A DNA stretch of 64,000 nucleotides from an uncultured Draconibacterium sp. (GTDB taxonomy: Bacteria; Bacteroidota; Bacteroidia; Bacteroidales; Prolixibacteraceae), in the NCBI RefSeq assembly GCF_963676735.1, contig NZ_OY781464.1:1149001-1213000 (forward strand). Reading direction: 5' to 3'. Every line of letters begins with the position of its first letter. Positions within the stretch are counted from its first letter, which is position 1. The position numbers were made by a program, and so were the translations under genes. The notes under the pieces were generated by a model. That model was not told the DNA's origin. It saw only the letters and a program-made list of their open reading frames with translations, and searched no databases. Positions 62,854-64,000 of the stretch are shown in pieces.

Positions 62854-63327
62854 TTATTCGGGTTTGAAAGGGAATGACGAATGATGCAGGTTAAGTTTTA
62901 GCAGGTTATTTTTGGTTTTGAAAAACCCCATTGTGTACTCTACCTTTGTTTCGGCGCCGTTTGCATCAATAAAAAAATAATTTCCCATGGTAATGGCCTG
63001 CTTAAAATTGGCAATAAAACCGTGGTTTTCAAAACGCACCTTAACCCAGGGTTGTAGAGCAAAACCCAAATCCTCGGGAAATTTCTCGTTACCCCCAACA
63101 AAATAGGAAACAGCTTCTTCTTTATTCGACCTGAACTGCGGGGTTGTTGCCTTAGTAGGTTTAAACAGCACAGTGCCTTCGTCGTAACCGTAAAACGAAT
63201 CAACCAACTCTTCGGCAGCTTTTACAATATCACCTTTTTCGGTAAATACTTTTCCAAGAGCAATAATGGCATTACCCCAATCGTAATGTCGTTTAAAAAT
63301 TTCTTCTTTATTGAATTGTTCATTCAT
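62854..63327 (-). CDS. NTF2/SnoaL-like fold protein
   Basis: A 157-residue cytosolic protein. FKRHYDWGNAIIALGKVF, YFVGGNEKFPEDLGFALQPWVKVRFENHGF and MGNYFFIDANGAETKVEYTMGFF...LKLNLHHSSFPF resemble the cone-shaped NTF2/SnoaL-like family in which the pocket is lined by His and aromatic residues. Members occur widely in Bacteroidota with no defined reaction, so no function is assigned. It stands convergent to the protease gene, with no strong terminator between; a 6-bp hairpin (AACCCG 62846, CGGGTT 62859) overlaps its stop. Confidence 0.6.
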   Translation of the reverse strand: MNEQFNKEEIFKRHYDWGNAIIALGKVFTEKGDIVKAAEELVDSFYGYDEGTVLFKPTKATTPQFRSNKEEAVSYFVGGNEKFPEDLGFALQPWVKVRFENHGFIANFKQAITMGNYFFIDANGAETKVEYTMGFFKTKNNLLKLNLHHSSFPFKPE

Positions 63328-63370
63328 CTTTTTGCTGTTTTTTTAACAAGATAACAGGCATAAACAGTGC

Positions 63371-64000
63371 TTAGTTCAAATCAAGTTCAATAATTTTTTG
63401 TAGCTGCTCAACTGTCATTTTTTTACCAATAATCTGTTTGTTTTCATCAAGCAAGTAAACACCCGGCGTTTTTCGGGCATCGTATTTAATTTTAAATCCT
63501 GAACTGTGGTGCTCGTCCCAAACATTTATCCACTCAAACAAGTTGTGCCGGGTTAAAAAGTCACCCCATTCTTCTTTATCGTCCATCGAGTAAATGGCAT
63601 AAACTTCCAGGCCTTTGGCTTTATTGGGCAGATAAACATCTTTGTACAGTTGCGGAACAAATACTTTGCAATGCGAGCAATTGGGTTCGTAAATTACCAC
63701 CAATGTGCGTTTGGCAGTAATTTGATGCAGGTTGATAAATTCGCCGTCAAAACTCTCGAGGGTGAGGTCTGCAGCAGTTTGCCCAATCAAGTTATCTTGC
63801 AGAAAAAGCACATTCTCTCTTATCTGCTCCATCGATTCGTCTGATGCCCAAAAAGCCTCTCCGCTAAAGTAGTAATCGCGAGCGATATCAATAAATAAGG
63901 CATCCATTCCCATTATGTTGCTGTTTATGCTGCTGTTTAAAAAGTAAGCGCATGCAAACTGAAAAATACGTTTGCTGGGTTTTACATCGGCTAAAAAATT
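63371..64000 (-). CDS. Thioredoxin-like protein with DUF5106-type N-terminus (truncated by window edge)
   Basis: The frame stays open to the right edge, so the start is outside the window; an internal ATG at 63913 is not the true start. Upstream codons read DVKPSKRIFQFACAYFLN then IMGMDALFIDIARDYYFSGEAFW, the end of a DUF5106-type helical domain. The thioredoxin fold follows with GEFINLHQITAKRTLVVIYEPNCSHCKVFVPQL, in which CSHC is the redox pair, and cis-Pro in ARKTPGVYLLDENKQI. It should be an exported or periplasmic TlpA-like oxidoreductase. Partners are not visible. Confidence 0.85.
   Translation of the reverse strand, partial: NFLADVKPSKRIFQFACAYFLNSSINSNIMGMDALFIDIARDYYFSGEAFWASDESMEQIRENVLFLQDNLIGQTAADLTLESFDGEFINLHQITAKRTLVVIYEPNCSHCKVFVPQLYKDVYLPNKAKGLEVYAIYSMDDKEEWGDFLTRHNLFEWINVWDEHHSSGFKIKYDARKTPGVYLLDENKQIIGKKMTVEQLQKIIELDLN

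Noticed and set aside
62846..62864. A shared terminator between the protease and the NTF2-like gene
   Set aside because: The hairpin is short, has no T run on either side, and overlaps the minus-strand stop codon.
1..64000. CRISPR arrays, tRNA or rRNA genes, insertion sequences and prophage genes
   Set aside because: No regularly spaced repeats, cloverleaf sequences, transposase or phage-type genes were seen on reading either strand.

Overview
The window comes from a member of the Bacteroidota, most likely a free-living or marine lineage of the Marinilabiliales/Prolixibacteraceae kind rather than a gut Bacteroides. The sequence signs are AT-rich DNA, genes without Shine-Dalgarno sites, -7 promoter boxes of the TAnnTTTG type, two SusC/SusD pairs each with an ECF sigma factor and a FecR anti-sigma factor, many lipoproteins in glycan loci, and a secreted protease with a type IX secretion (T9SS) tail. 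The genus is an inference; no rRNA is present.

Layout. (1) 1-5174: the end of an upstream glycan locus: a truncated DUF4450-like protein, a GH78 rhamnosidase-like enzyme and a GH2 enzyme, closed by a strong terminator. (2) 5342-35774: polysaccharide utilization locus A (PUL A): ECF sigma, FecR, SusC, SusD, a small PKD-like lipoprotein, two terminator-like hairpins, then a long same-strand run of secreted enzymes: BNR_4 propeller protein, Asp-rich repeat protein, SGNH esterase, GH141-like beta-helix, GH79, GH29, GH97, clan GH-D enzyme, GH97, a GH29 gene remnant, GH29, GH95, GH29. (3) 36042-51895: PUL B: ECF sigma, FecR, SusC, SusD, a terminator, GH141-like, an FtsX-like permease, a second close GH141-like paralogue, and an SSS-type symporter. 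(4) 52067-64000: ordinary genome: outer-membrane barrel protein plus AraC regulator, ilvC, a metal-efflux permease with a fused HMA domain, a DUF1080-like lipoprotein, a DEAD-box helicase, a free-standing ThrRS-type editing domain, two haem-binding proteins, a T9SS protease, an NTF2-like protein and a truncated thioredoxin-like protein.

How it fits together. The SusCD pairs should bind and import oligosaccharides; the FecR/ECF pairs should sense import and raise transcription. The enzymes centre on deoxysugars and uronic acid: three GH29, one GH95 and three GH141-like proteins are candidate fucosidases (GH95 and GH141 have other activities too), beside GH79 glucuronidase, GH97 and clan-D alpha-galactosidase-like enzymes and an acetylesterase-like SGNH protein. 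No sulfatase gene is seen. This suggests an unsulfated, acetylated, fucose-bearing plant or algal polysaccharide such as a pectic or arabinogalactan side chain, but the substrate is inferred only.

The most interesting signal is non-coding. Between fecR and susC of both PULs, the minus strand carries a hairpin followed by seven T residues, with a TAnnTTTG box overlapping the susC start codon about 90 bases before it. This is the layout expected for a cis-antisense small RNA that represses susC, as known for DonS in Bacteroides fragilis. The terminator loops of the two RNAs are exact reverse complements of each other within a 12-base match, so the two PULs could in principle interact by loop-loop pairing.
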